Shown here: positions 1-8,581 of the stretch, one piece after another | How positions within the stretch are numbered: position 1 is the stretch's first letter | Layout of the letters: every line of letters starts with the position of its first letter | DNA from: DASXZH01 sp036502005 | GTDB taxonomy: Bacteria; Armatimonadota; Fimbriimonadia; Fimbriimonadales; Fimbriimonadaceae | Length of the DNA stretch: 64,000 nt | Assembly: GCA_036502005.1 (NCBI GenBank) | Contig: DASXZH010000029.1 | Coordinates: forward strand, 87,263-151,262 | Direction: 5' to 3' | Notes under the pieces: model-generated | What the model was told of the DNA's origin: nothing | Databases searched by the model: none | What the model saw: only the letters and a program-made list of their open reading frames with translations | Made by a program: the position numbers and the translations under genes

Positions 1-1
1 A

Positions 2-685
2 ACGATCTACGAACTGCGAAGCGACCTATCGCCTAATGGCAAATACATGATCTACTTTGCTGCGAAGCGTGCCATCGGTGTTAACCCAGAGACGTGGACA
101 GCAATTTCTATAACGCCTTATTTAAAGGCACTGGCCCTGTACCCGAACGGGCTCACTTATTGCGGCGGAGGTTTATTTATCGGTGAAGACACATACTGGC
201 TCCAGCACCGCATTAAAATTGAAGTTACCACGCTCTGTGACACCAATCTAGTTCATCGAGACCACGGATTCAAAGCGACCGATGAATACGGAGGCGGAGA
301 TCTTGGTGTTTACTTTCCTCGGTTGTTGCGGGACGGCTGGAAGATCCTGGATACGAAAGGGAACTCGCGTCCGGAGTTTTATGAGTTCGAAAGGGCGGCA
401 GGTAAATACTGGAAACTACGCAAACGCATTCATGCGAGCAGCGACTCCCTTAGGGGGAAAGGCTTTTACTGGGCAGAACACGAACTCATAAAAGGTGGCG
501 AGCATGGTCAAACGGTGGTTAGTTTTCCGGACTGGGAGTGGGCCGACATGGATCGAAATCGCCTTGTCTGGTGCGAAAATGGGCAGCTTAAGACCGGGAC
601 ACTCCTTGACGATGGGTTGTACGATTCAGTAGTCATTTATGACTTTAACGATATGAGATTCCAGGCCATTAAAGCCCCCTACTGA
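2..685 (+). CDS. C-terminal part of an unrecognised protein (5' end outside window)
   Basis: The reading frame is open from base 2, so the gene starts before the window; at least 227 residues are present. The first visible residues read TIYELRSDLSPNGKYMIYFA, which resembles a beta-propeller blade (SPNGKYMIYF), and the rest is rich in aromatic residues and short beta-like segments such as FPDWEWADMDRNRLVW. No catalytic motif or membrane segment is visible. It converges on the minus-strand gene at 687, with one base between the two stop codons and no terminator hairpin. A WD40/PD40-like propeller is only a guess. Confidence 0.6.
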   Translation, partial: TIYELRSDLSPNGKYMIYFAAKRAIGVNPETWTAISITPYLKALALYPNGLTYCGGGLFIGEDTYWLQHRIKIEVTTLCDTNLVHRDHGFKATDEYGGGDLGVYFPRLLRDGWKILDTKGNSRPEFYEFERAAGKYWKLRKRIHASSDSLRGKGFYWAEHELIKGGEHGQTVVSFPDWEWADMDRNRLVWCENGQLKTGTLLDDGLYDSVVIYDFNDMRFQAIKAPY

Positions 686-686
686 T

Positions 687-1958
687 TCAATTGGCTGCTG
701 GCAAGTGATAACGAAAAGCCACGTCATCAGCAGGGATTTTGCTTGAGCCGCCATCATCTTTGTGGTTCGCTCCAACGCTGTAAACGATAAAGCCTTTATC
801 CAAAAGTTTGTAATGAAACGCCCTATCCGAAAAAGGATCTTGCGGGACACCCGACGGCAGGGTCGGGGGAAAAGTTACTTCGTGGGCGACTAGATTCAAA
901 CCAACCAGGGTGGTTTCCCGGAAGGCGGAGTACTTGATATCGGCCTGGTAAGCACGTGCTTCGCTAAAATCGGCACGATTCAGCGCGTAGGTGTAATCGC
1001 CGTTCGCCTGGGCAGTTTCAATCGATTCCAACTTCTCATACCTCTGACGCATGGTCAACCCTGGAGCTTTGAGCACCCGCTGTTGAGCAGTGTAGTATTG
1101 CAATAGCCGTGCCCTGAAAGCATCTCGAGCGAGGGAATTCTGGATTCCTTTTGCGGCCGTTGCAACGCCCTCAAAGTTATCGGCAAGATCCTTGACCGTT
1201 ATTTTTTCGGGTAGGGCCATTGAGTACCTGTATGCCATTTCAGTTCTGAGGGCATCCGATTGGCTAAACGAAAGAGGAAGATCATTCAAAGCGCCCGCTA
1301 ATCGAAGAGCTAGATGAACGCTGTCTTTTGATTCATTTACCATTGCTTCGCAGCTTCGGCAAACGATTGTCCCAATTGCCACAGCGACCAAATTCCCGAT
1401 AACGCTCGGGTCTTCGGCAGAATGGCGCATAACTTGCGAAGCGGCGAGAATGTCTGCCGCTGCCCCGCTTTGATCACCAAGCAACGCTCTGTACCTTGCA
1501 TCCCTGCAAAGAAGTTTCACAACGAGTTTCATCGGAGCAAACTCCATAAAATGTGGGTCGGGATACTTTCCGTGCGGGCCGAATATGCAACAAGGAAATG
1601 CAGCGGCAGTCTTGATCTGGGCTATCAGATTTGCTCTCGCCCGCACGTAGGCTTTTGCTTTGACCAAATCCTTTGTTGGATCTGCAGGAGGAGTCAACTG
1701 GACGTCGGCGATGTCGACTTTCTTGAGGTTGGCGAAGACTTTAAGAAAAGCGCTCGCCCCATTCTTGCCAGCAGGAATTGTGCGATCAAGATCCGAAGGT
1801 ACAAGAACCACTCCTTCCGCTTTCGCGGCCCGCAAGGCCGCCGGCAACTCAGCTGCAGCTTTCTGGAATTGTTGCAATTTGGTCGGACCACCCGGTGCCG
1901 AGATCGCCAGCGCCAAAAGCACCTTGGTTAATAGAATCACGTTATAAGCACGAGCCAA
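687..1958 (-). CDS. Secreted protein, third member of a tandem paralogous trio
   Basis: This 423-residue protein is homologous to the next two genes upstream. The N-terminus has a hydrophobic stretch (VILLTKVLLALAISA) like a Sec signal peptide but, unlike its siblings, no lipobox cysteine. Shared features are an early FQKAAAELP segment, a central helical region with DARYRALLGDQSGAAADI, and a C-terminal motif SGVPQDPFSDRAFHYKLLDK followed by FIVYSVGANHKDDGG and FRYHLP. The DPF...GF.VYS.G.N..DDGG ending is often seen in uncharacterised planctomycete and armatimonadete cell-envelope proteins. It starts 6 bases after the previous stop codon, so it is the last gene of the operon. Function unknown. 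Confidence 0.75.
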   Translation of the reverse strand: MARAYNVILLTKVLLALAISAPGGPTKLQQFQKAAAELPAALRAAKAEGVVLVPSDLDRTIPAGKNGASAFLKVFANLKKVDIADVQLTPPADPTKDLVKAKAYVRARANLIAQIKTAAAFPCCIFGPHGKYPDPHFMEFAPMKLVVKLLCRDARYRALLGDQSGAAADILAASQVMRHSAEDPSVIGNLVAVAIGTIVCRSCEAMVNESKDSVHLALRLAGALNDLPLSFSQSDALRTEMAYRYSMALPEKITVKDLADNFEGVATAAKGIQNSLARDAFRARLLQYYTAQQRVLKAPGLTMRQRYEKLESIETAQANGDYTYALNRADFSEARAYQADIKYSAFRETTLVGLNLVAHEVTFPPTLPSGVPQDPFSDRAFHYKLLDKGFIVYSVGANHKDDGGSSKIPADDVAFRYHLPAAN

Positions 1959-1964
1959 ACTTCC

Positions 1965-3290
1965 TTAAGGTTGCCGCGAACCTAACACCTTCTTAACCGG
2001 GGGCTTGTTGGACTCAACCTCCCACCCCGACGGATATCGAAAGCCAAGATCTTTTAAGTCGCCACCGTTATCTCCGAGAAGGATGCTGTATACGATAAAC
2101 CCGGTGGACGACGAGCGGTACCGCAGAGGGGTATTTGTATACGGATCAAGCGGTGTCCCAGTGGGTAAAGCTTTCGGCCACCCGCCACCCTTGTGTCCCG
2201 CCAAAATCTTCAAGCCCACCATTGTCACTTCCTTCCTAACCATGGAGCTCAAGGTCGTTATAAGAAGTGTCGTCCATTGATCGCCAAAGGCCGCTGAATT
2301 AAGGGCGTGGGTTGGATCGCCATCCTCTTCAGGTTGAGAGGCTTGCTGCACCATTGGCATTTGCTTCACAATACTGAATCCCGGAACGCTAGCTGCTGCG
2401 CTAAGATGCAAAAACATCTCTAATAATCGCTCCCTAAAGCCGTCACGAACGGATTCGCCCGGTACGCCCTGAATAGCCGCGATAACGTTCTCGAACGAAT
2501 CATGAACGGGGCTCTCGGGATTCGAGATCTTGGTGTAGAGGTCGCTGGAGATGTCGGGATACACAGTTGCAAGTTCGTGAGGCAGAGCAACCTTTAGTCC
2601 AGGCGGCATAGGCTCTTTGACAACGATCTCAAGCAGTTGCCGCGCCGAATTCGGGTCGCTAAAGTGATCTATGATCTGCTGGATACATTTATTCAGGCTT
2701 TCAACCGTGCCTGCAGTTATGAGTTGACTGAAGTCACGTTGGTCGTCCTTTAGGTCAAACGCTATCTGCTCGATGGCCTTCAGATCCTCTAAAGCGGTTG
2801 CCTTGTCTCCGGTCACTGCCCGATAGCGAGCGTCTAGAGATAGCACGTGTGCTCCGCTACCAAGGCCGGTGACCCACTCCCGGCCCATGTCCCAGCCGTC
2901 CACCATGGGTCCAAAATCCGCTTTGGGAAAGTGGGATGCTTTTCTTAGGAGGTCGAGCTCTTTGGCGTGGCTACGCAATTCTCTTGCCATATCTGCTTGC
3001 TTGGCAGTTGGCAAAAAGAGTGCAGACCGGAGGGCGGGCAGTTCCTTGTGCTCGGCGATCGCCATTTTGAAAAGCGGCGCTCCATTTTGCGATGCGGGTA
3101 TCGGTTTGTATTTTGGAAGAGTAAAAAGCCCCTTTTCTTTTGCCGCCTCAAGCATAACGGGGAGTTCGTGTGCGGCTTGTTCGAAAAGCTTTTTTCGTTG
3201 GGTGAGGTCCGGGTCTTCGGGGGGCTTTGTCTTGCAGCCCCCGAGAACTGCAGCCATGACGACGAGGGCTAGCAATGCCGAACGTTTCAT
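1965..3290 (-). CDS. Lipoprotein, second member of the tandem trio
   Basis: I chose the ATG at 3290 because it gives a standard lipoprotein signal (MKRSALLALVVMAAVLGGC); an upstream in-frame ATG at 3317 is possible. The mature part begins at the lipobox cysteine and carries the family pattern: LFEQAAHELPVML, LDARYRAVTGDKATALEDLK, a helical middle, and the C-terminal PTGTPLDPYTNTPLRYRSS plus FIVYSILLGDNGGD and LGFRYP. The YR/DARYRA...GDKATALEDL pattern resembles a TPR-like helical pair. It sits between its two paralogues with gaps of only a few bases. Probably anchored in the outer membrane; the function is not recognised. Confidence 0.75.
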   Translation of the reverse strand: MKRSALLALVVMAAVLGGCKTKPPEDPDLTQRKKLFEQAAHELPVMLEAAKEKGLFTLPKYKPIPASQNGAPLFKMAIAEHKELPALRSALFLPTAKQADMARELRSHAKELDLLRKASHFPKADFGPMVDGWDMGREWVTGLGSGAHVLSLDARYRAVTGDKATALEDLKAIEQIAFDLKDDQRDFSQLITAGTVESLNKCIQQIIDHFSDPNSARQLLEIVVKEPMPPGLKVALPHELATVYPDISSDLYTKISNPESPVHDSFENVIAAIQGVPGESVRDGFRERLLEMFLHLSAAASVPGFSIVKQMPMVQQASQPEEDGDPTHALNSAAFGDQWTTLLITTLSSMVRKEVTMVGLKILAGHKGGGWPKALPTGTPLDPYTNTPLRYRSSSTGFIVYSILLGDNGGDLKDLGFRYPSGWEVESNKPPVKKVLGSRQP

Positions 3291-3321
3291 AGTTTTGCTG
3301 CACTTCTCAATGGGCATCGAA

Positions 3322-4644
3322 TCAAAACTGCTTCTTCGAACTCGCCACTAAATAATTGGCTGGGTATCTAAATGAAACTTCGACCCCATTGCTGGGCAAT
3401 TTCTTGATGCGGGCTGCGTAGACCTCAAACCCGGTGGCAGAAGATTTATAGTTAAAGGGCTTCCCGGTTAACTCCTCCTTTGGGCCGCCAGAAGGCAGCG
3501 ATTTGGGCCATGGAGAGCCCAACTTATGATCTTTCATAATCTTCAGTCCAATTAAAGAGCAATCCCGCAATTCAGAATATTTAATGATCGTGCTGAGAGC
3601 CTCCTCAAAGTCGGCTCCTATAAAACTCATCCAACAATGGGTTCCATCTCCGGAATCCTCCTCATTTCCAATTTCTTGGAACTCCTCCAACTTCTGTTCG
3701 CCCGTTTTGCTTTGGTCATCGGCGGCATGAAAAAGGGCAAGCCCGAACTGCAGGGCCCGGGTTTGAAATGCCGCCACGATATCGTTAGGCGAGACCCCCT
3801 CCGTGCAATCCAAGATCCTATAGAGAGCCGGATTATTGGCGTCCAAGTTCTTTCGGTTCCAATAGGTGGGAACATTCGAATAATGAGGCAAAATTTCGAC
3901 CCGAAATGGCGGTCCAGTTGGCAGATTTGGCATTGAATCATTTACAACCTTCCAAAGAGCTTCCGCCACCGAGGGATTGGCTTTACAAGCCTCCATTATT
4001 TCCTCGAGGATCAGAGTGGCGCTCTTCTGGATATCAACTGCCACCAAATCCGTAACCACGGCGGATTCTTCTTCCATTTGTTTTTCGATCTTGAAGATTG
4101 ATGTCATGTCCATGGCGGCGGCTGCAACATTTCCTTTCGAAGCTTGTAAACGAGCATCCAATCCAATGATCGTCGCTGCCTTTTTGAGGGAGGATGTGGT
4201 GCGGAAGGGCACGATGAACTCTGGTTCGGTAGGCTTGAAGTAGCAGTGTGGATAGGCGACGGCCTTTCGCAAATCGGAGATCACTCCTGCGCCGTCCTTT
4301 AGGGCGATCTCGGTCTTAGCTGGATCGAACTCACGATCTGGCGCAAACAACGCCCTGGAAAGAGTTGGGGGCAGCTTGTCAAGTTCTGCAAATACCTTTT
4401 CGTATTGGGAGGCAGCATTTTGATCAGCGGGGATCGATTCATCGAGGTCGTTTAAACCCAGGGGCGCGTGCTCTTTTTTACATTCTGCAATTGCAATCGG
4501 AAGTTCTAAGGCCGCTTTGTGAAAGAGCGTTCGATTTGCAGTCTCTTCAGGCGACGACAAAATATTTCGTGAGCAGCCTACGGCAGTCAAGGCGAAGCAA
4601 ATGCCAAGACTAACACGCGCGGCACTGGCGAAAGAAGCTTTCAC
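3322..4644 (-). CDS. Lipoprotein, first member of the tandem trio
   Basis: The 440-residue protein starts with MKASFASAARVSLGICFALTAVGC, a clear type II signal peptide with lipobox AVGC. It shares the trio's layout: LFHKAALELPIAI near the N-terminus, LDARLQASKGNVAAAAMDM in the middle, and the C-terminal SGGPKEELTGKPFNYKSSA, GFEVYAARI and FRYPANYL. Compared with its siblings the C-terminal DPF/DPY becomes KEELTG, so this copy has diverged most in that motif. It lies 27 bases downstream of a small membrane-protein gene and directly precedes the second copy. Function unknown; most likely the product of tandem duplication. Confidence 0.75.
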   Translation of the reverse strand: MKASFASAARVSLGICFALTAVGCSRNILSSPEETANRTLFHKAALELPIAIAECKKEHAPLGLNDLDESIPADQNAASQYEKVFAELDKLPPTLSRALFAPDREFDPAKTEIALKDGAGVISDLRKAVAYPHCYFKPTEPEFIVPFRTTSSLKKAATIIGLDARLQASKGNVAAAAMDMTSIFKIEKQMEEESAVVTDLVAVDIQKSATLILEEIMEACKANPSVAEALWKVVNDSMPNLPTGPPFRVEILPHYSNVPTYWNRKNLDANNPALYRILDCTEGVSPNDIVAAFQTRALQFGLALFHAADDQSKTGEQKLEEFQEIGNEEDSGDGTHCWMSFIGADFEEALSTIIKYSELRDCSLIGLKIMKDHKLGSPWPKSLPSGGPKEELTGKPFNYKSSATGFEVYAARIKKLPSNGVEVSFRYPANYLVASSKKQF

Positions 4645-4671
4645 ATTAACTCTCGTTCGATCTCCAAACTA

Positions 4672-4884
4672 TTAGAGATGACGAATGATGCGGTGGGCAA
4701 AGTTGGAGAACTCTGCTTTCCAAGCCACAACTCCGGATTCAACGCCCGCTATGCCTACTTTGCCTTTTCCGTGGTGGAGTTGTAACACGCACAGTTGAAG
4801 GAACACCGCGGCGAGGGCGACAAATATCCCGCCGAGCATCAATCGCTCGCGGAACCCGATTTTTGGCTTCACCCGTTGCTCCAT
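4672..4884 (-). CDS. Small single-span membrane protein
   Basis: A 70-residue product (from the ATG at 4884) with one strong hydrophobic segment, MLGGIFVALAAVFLQLCVLQL, after a basic N-terminus, which predicts N-in topology with a short outer tail. It precedes the three lipoprotein genes in the same orientation and is probably their first operon member. A TATAGT box ends five bases before the ATG, which suggests a leaderless transcript. No family recognised; small size makes the call moderate. Confidence 0.5.
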   Translation of the reverse strand: MEQRVKPKIGFRERLMLGGIFVALAAVFLQLCVLQLHHGKGKVGIAGVESGVVAWKAEFSNFAHRIIRHL

Positions 4885-4889
4885 GTTCA

Positions 4890-4895
4890 ACTATA
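4890..4895 (-). promoter_or_regulatory. Candidate -10 box (TATAGT) for the lipoprotein operon
   Basis: On the minus strand TATAGT is followed by five bases and then the ATG at 4884. Transcription starting about seven bases after the box would begin at or next to the A of the start codon. No convincing -35 was found. Confidence 0.35.
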
Positions 4896-4943
4896 ACGTG
4901 TTTAGCGGTTAATAGGTTCGGTTTAGGTTCAACCTGGTAATTT

Positions 4944-5083
4944 GGCGCGAAGCGCTTTGGAGTGCGAGGAGCTTGCTCCCGCTCAAGAATAGGCAGCTTG
5001 CTGCCGGAGGGCTTCTCACATTCGCGGCAGCAAGCTGCCTGATTTAAGCTGAAGCAAGCCTCAGCACTCCAGAGCTTCGCGAC
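4944..5083. repeat. Compound palindromic repeat with GCTTGC cores
   Basis: The outer arms GCGAAGCGCTTTGGAGTGC and GCACTCCAGAGCTTCGCG are inverted copies of each other. Inside are three perfect short palindromes: GGAGCTTGCTCC (4968-4979), GGCAGCTTGCTGCC (4992-5005) and GGCAGCAAGCTGCC (5026-5039); the last two are also inverted copies of each other. The element fills the gap downstream of the ABC-F gene, and a related but longer copy lies at 43814-44179. It is REP/BIME-like in build and may fold into a large hairpin in RNA. Confidence 0.75.
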
Positions 5084-5093
5084 GGATTCAGAT

Positions 5094-6986
5094 CTATTTC
5101 CCCTGTGTCGCCCGAAATTCTTCCAACTGTAAACTCTTCTCTTCCCAAACCGCCATCTGCCCAGAAATAGATTCCTTCAAGTCCGAGTAGTTCTGCGTCA
5201 GTGCAAATACATCCGCATCCTTGGGAAGGTTTGCCAAGGTGTTTTCCAACTCGACCAAATCCTGTTCGGAATCGTGGATTTGAACTTCCAAATCGGCCAC
5301 CATCTTCTCAAGACGGCCAATCTCTTTGCTCAATTCGCGGGGAGATAGCCCAACGTTTTTCTCCTCTTCCTTAGCAATGCTCTTAGCAGCAGGGGCGACG
5401 CGGGCAACGCCGCGGCGATAATCGGCATAACTGCCGTTAAACAAAATCGCGCCGGATTTACGCAAATCGAGGGTGTGATCGGTCACCTGTTCTAGGAGCC
5501 ATCTATCGTGGGAAATCAAAATCAGTGTGCCCGTGTAGTCCTTCAAAACTGCCGCCAAAGCCTCGCGAGAGGCCATATCGAGATGGTTGGTGGGCTCGTC
5601 CAAAATCAGCAGGTTCGGATTCAAAGTAGTTAGGCTTGCCAAAACCAGTTTGTTCTTTTCGCCTCCGCTAAGGGTCTTAATTGGGCGGTAAACGTCATCG
5701 CCAGTCAACAGAAATCGACCAAGCAAATTGCGGGCATCGGCTGGCAACAGATCGAACTCCCAAACCATGGTGTCCAGGGGAGACATTTCCGGATCGAGGG
5801 TTACCGTATCTTGGGCAAAATAACCGGCTACAACCTGGCTGCCAAGCCGCGTTTTGCCGCCTACTGGATCTAACTGTCCGAGAGCACATTTGATCAAGGT
5901 GGACTTCCCGGAGCCGTTGTCGCCGATTACGCCCCAGCGCTCGCCGTACCGAACCACCCAGTTCAAGTCCTTAAAGAGCAGACCTTCGGAAAAGCCCATG
6001 CTCAACTTTTCTAGCTCCAGCGCGATTTCGCCGCTTCGATGGGAAGCCTTGAACCCTGCCGCCATGTTCTTGTCCGCTTTGGGCACCTTCACCGCCGTAG
6101 CAATAAGCTTATTCATCTGCTTTTGGCGACCCCGAGCCTGGGCGGTGCGCTGGCTGTTCATAAAGCGCCGCACATATTCGTCCATCTTATCGAGTTCAAT
6201 CTGCTGACGGCGGGCCACTTCAACCTGCCTAGCTTCTTCTTCTTCACGAAGCTTTACAAACTTTTCGTAAGGGCCCGGATAGCTCTTTACCACCCCATCA
6301 CGCAGATCTAAGATCCGGTCGCCAAAGTTGTTCAAGAATGCTCGATCGTGAGAAACCAGAAGAACTGCCCCCGGGTATTCGCGGAGCCAGCCTTCAAGCC
6401 ACTCGGTCGCTTGAAGATCCAGATGGTTGGTCGGTTCATCGAGAAGTAGCAAATCGGGCTGCTCCAGCAATAACCGAGAGAGGGCCAAGCGAGTTTTCTC
6501 TCCGCCACTGAGGGCGGATGCCGATTTCTGCATCTCGGCTTCGTCGAAACCCATTCGGTTTAAGACCGTGCGAAGATCGCGCTCCGCCGAATAGCCCTCC
6601 ATTTCCATGTAATGCTCATGGAGCGTCGCATATTCCTCCAGTTCCTGGTCGGTCGGCGAGTGCTCCAGCTTCACTTCAAGCTGTTCTAAACGCGCCTTGA
6701 TGGCGAGCGCTTCCCTGCGCGATTCTTCCGCTTCTTCTAAAACGGTGCGGCTGTTATCGACCGGCGATTCTTGACGGAGATAACCGATTTTCGCGCCGCG
6801 AGCCAGCGCCACCGAACCCGTATCAGGTTCCATTTGGCCGGTAATGATCTTTAGAAGCGTAGATTTGCCGGTGCCATTGCGGCCGACAAGGGCAACCTTC
6901 TCGCGCCTCTCAATCCTAAAGGAAGTGCCTGTTAGGATACGGTCGACGGCAAACGATTTGTGAACTCCGGCGACGTTTAGCAGCAT
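5094..6986 (-). CDS. ABC-F family ATPase (Uup/YdiF type)
   Basis: The protein has 630 residues, two ABC domains in one chain and no membrane segment, the hallmark of ABC-F translation factors. Domain 1 has Walker A GRNGTGKST (about residues 35-43), signature LSGGEKTRLA (~159-168) and Walker B LLLLDEPTNHLD (~179-190). Domain 2 has GDNGSGKST, LSGGEKNKLV and LLILDEPTNHLD. A charged linker with ARGRQKQMNKL joins them, and the last ~80 residues form a coiled coil as in Uup and YheS. Such proteins act at the ribosomal E site on stalled or antibiotic-bound ribosomes; the exact subfamily cannot be fixed here. The start lies 24 bases after the secretin stop, but a functional link with that locus is doubtful. 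Confidence 0.93.
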   Translation of the reverse strand: MLLNVAGVHKSFAVDRILTGTSFRIERREKVALVGRNGTGKSTLLKIITGQMEPDTGSVALARGAKIGYLRQESPVDNSRTVLEEAEESRREALAIKARLEQLEVKLEHSPTDQELEEYATLHEHYMEMEGYSAERDLRTVLNRMGFDEAEMQKSASALSGGEKTRLALSRLLLEQPDLLLLDEPTNHLDLQATEWLEGWLREYPGAVLLVSHDRAFLNNFGDRILDLRDGVVKSYPGPYEKFVKLREEEEARQVEVARRQQIELDKMDEYVRRFMNSQRTAQARGRQKQMNKLIATAVKVPKADKNMAAGFKASHRSGEIALELEKLSMGFSEGLLFKDLNWVVRYGERWGVIGDNGSGKSTLIKCALGQLDPVGGKTRLGSQVVAGYFAQDTVTLDPEMSPLDTMVWEFDLLPADARNLLGRFLLTGDDVYRPIKTLSGGEKNKLVLASLTTLNPNLLILDEPTNHLDMASREALAAVLKDYTGTLILISHDRWLLEQVTDHTLDLRKSGAILFNGSYADYRRGVARVAPAAKSIAKEEEKNVGLSPRELSKEIGRLEKMVADLEVQIHDSEQDLVELENTLANLPKDADVFALTQNYSDLKESISGQMAVWEEKSLQLEEFRATQGK

Positions 6987-7009
6987 GCAGCTAAATTATG
7001 CCTTGTATT

Positions 7010-8581
7010 TTACGGGCCGTCCCAGACTCCGGGCAGCTTTCGATTAGAATCGATGCCTTTAGGGGCAGCGCCGGTATCCGTTAGATAAGGCGTGATCAAG
7101 ATAAGCACTTCTTTTTTCACGGTGGAGTTGTTTCGCTGGGTGAAGAGTTCTCCTATAACCGGCAAATCGCCAAGGAGTGGAATCCTGGATTTACTGTAAG
7201 AAGTTGATTCCTGAACGAGGCCGCCGATAGCGATAGTTTCACCCGGCTTGACGCGCACCATGGTTGAGACTCTGCGCACATTTGTGGTGGGGTTGCCGTT
7301 AACGGAGACAATCGCATCGCTCACTTCCGGCGCAAGGTTCAAAGTGATTGTGCCGTCGTCACCGATATAGCCTGTGAAGTTCAGCGTTACGCCAGTCTTA
7401 ATAAGCTGAATCTGCGCAGTCGGGAAATTGACGTTTCCGGTAAGAATGGAGAAATAGGTTTCCTGGCCGATGGTCAGGTTCGCTTCTTGGCCTTCAAATG
7501 CGTTGACGCGTGGGTTAGCCCTGAGGGTTGCCTTCCCACTTGTGATAAGCGCCTTAACGGTGGCAATGTCGCTCTGGGCCGCTTGCGTGTACTGCAGACT
7601 CAAATCCGAGCCGACGGCGAAGTTCTTCCAACTCCAACTAAAACCGGTGTTTGCGGCGTTAGTGCCATCCATCTCTGTAACAAGCGCTTCCACGACAAAC
7701 TGCCGACTTGGCGAATCCATCTTGTCTAAGTCCGCGTAAATGCGATCTAGAAGCTGGCTCGGAGCGCTAATCGAGATATGATTTGTTTTGACATCTACCT
7801 GAACGTAGGACCTGTAGGATTGCGGCAGCAGACTCTGCAAGGTCGCAGCCGATTGGTTTTTAGGCAGATAAAGCTTGGTTTCCGAAAATTCGCGGAACAG
7901 GCCGGATTCGGGCGTCGCCTGGCTTACAAGAAACACGCCAGGGCTCTTCTCCTTTACGTAGGCTCCAGAAAGCATGGCAAGTTTCAGGATCGCTGATTCC
8001 ACCGGCTCATTTCTAAACTCCATGTAAACCAGGGTTGTTTTAATGCTCTCATCCGGGATGACGGTTACGCCTGCAGAAGAGGCGATCTCTGAAAATGCCT
8101 CCTTTATGTCCGTGCCGGCAAAAACGTTGCTCACTAACTTTTGCCCCGCTGCGTTTGTAGGAACCGGTTCAGGTTGCTGAGCAGGCTGCGGTTGCGTGTT
8201 TGCTGAGGCCGGCGTCTTAGCGGCCGTGGTGCCTCCCGCTTGTGGAGTCGGGGTTGGTGGCTTAGGCGGCGCAACTGCCGGATATTGTTGCGGCGTTTGC
8301 GACTTGTCCTCCGTCATATCAGTCAGGGGAGGGGTGTTTGCCGGAAGCCATATGTCAGCGCCTACTTCGGGAAGGCCAGTTCCAGAGCCCGTACTAGTTC
8401 CTCTAGACCCCGTGTAAGCTACCGAAGTGCGGTGGCTGGAGGCGGCCACTGCGGCAGGCGTGCATGTCTTGATGACGCTGGCAAGACTCAACCAATCCGA
8501 ATGGGCATCCGTCGGAACGAGGACACAGAGCCCCACGCCCGTTATAATAGCTGCCCTACGGATCAGTCTCCGCGACTTCAT
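7010..8581 (-). CDS. Short secretin (PilQ/GspD family) outer-membrane channel
   Basis: The 523-residue protein has a signal peptide, a Pro/Gln/Thr-rich linker (~90-145), an STN/N0-like domain (LVSNVFAGTDIKEAFSEIAS, ~150-222), one N1-like domain ending SAPSQLLDRIYADLDKMD, and a C-terminal secretin barrel with VRVKPGETIAIGGLVQ, SRIPLLGDLPVIGELF and KKEVLILITPYL. It is much shorter than the GspD encoded at 23453-25966, with fewer periplasmic domains. It overlaps the upstream PapD-like gene by ATGA, so the two are translationally coupled. There is no ATPase, platform protein or pseudopilin next to it, which is unusual for a secretin. It could serve a pilus encoded elsewhere or export the neighbouring beta-rich proteins. 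Confidence 0.9.
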   Translation of the reverse strand: MKSRRLIRRAAIITGVGLCVLVPTDAHSDWLSLASVIKTCTPAAVAASSHRTSVAYTGSRGTSTGSGTGLPEVGADIWLPANTPPLTDMTEDKSQTPQQYPAVAPPKPPTPTPQAGGTTAAKTPASANTQPQPAQQPEPVPTNAAGQKLVSNVFAGTDIKEAFSEIASSAGVTVIPDESIKTTLVYMEFRNEPVESAILKLAMLSGAYVKEKSPGVFLVSQATPESGLFREFSETKLYLPKNQSAATLQSLLPQSYRSYVQVDVKTNHISISAPSQLLDRIYADLDKMDSPSRQFVVEALVTEMDGTNAANTGFSWSWKNFAVGSDLSLQYTQAAQSDIATVKALITSGKATLRANPRVNAFEGQEANLTIGQETYFSILTGNVNFPTAQIQLIKTGVTLNFTGYIGDDGTITLNLAPEVSDAIVSVNGNPTTNVRRVSTMVRVKPGETIAIGGLVQESTSYSKSRIPLLGDLPVIGELFTQRNNSTVKKEVLILITPYLTDTGAAPKGIDSNRKLPGVWDGP

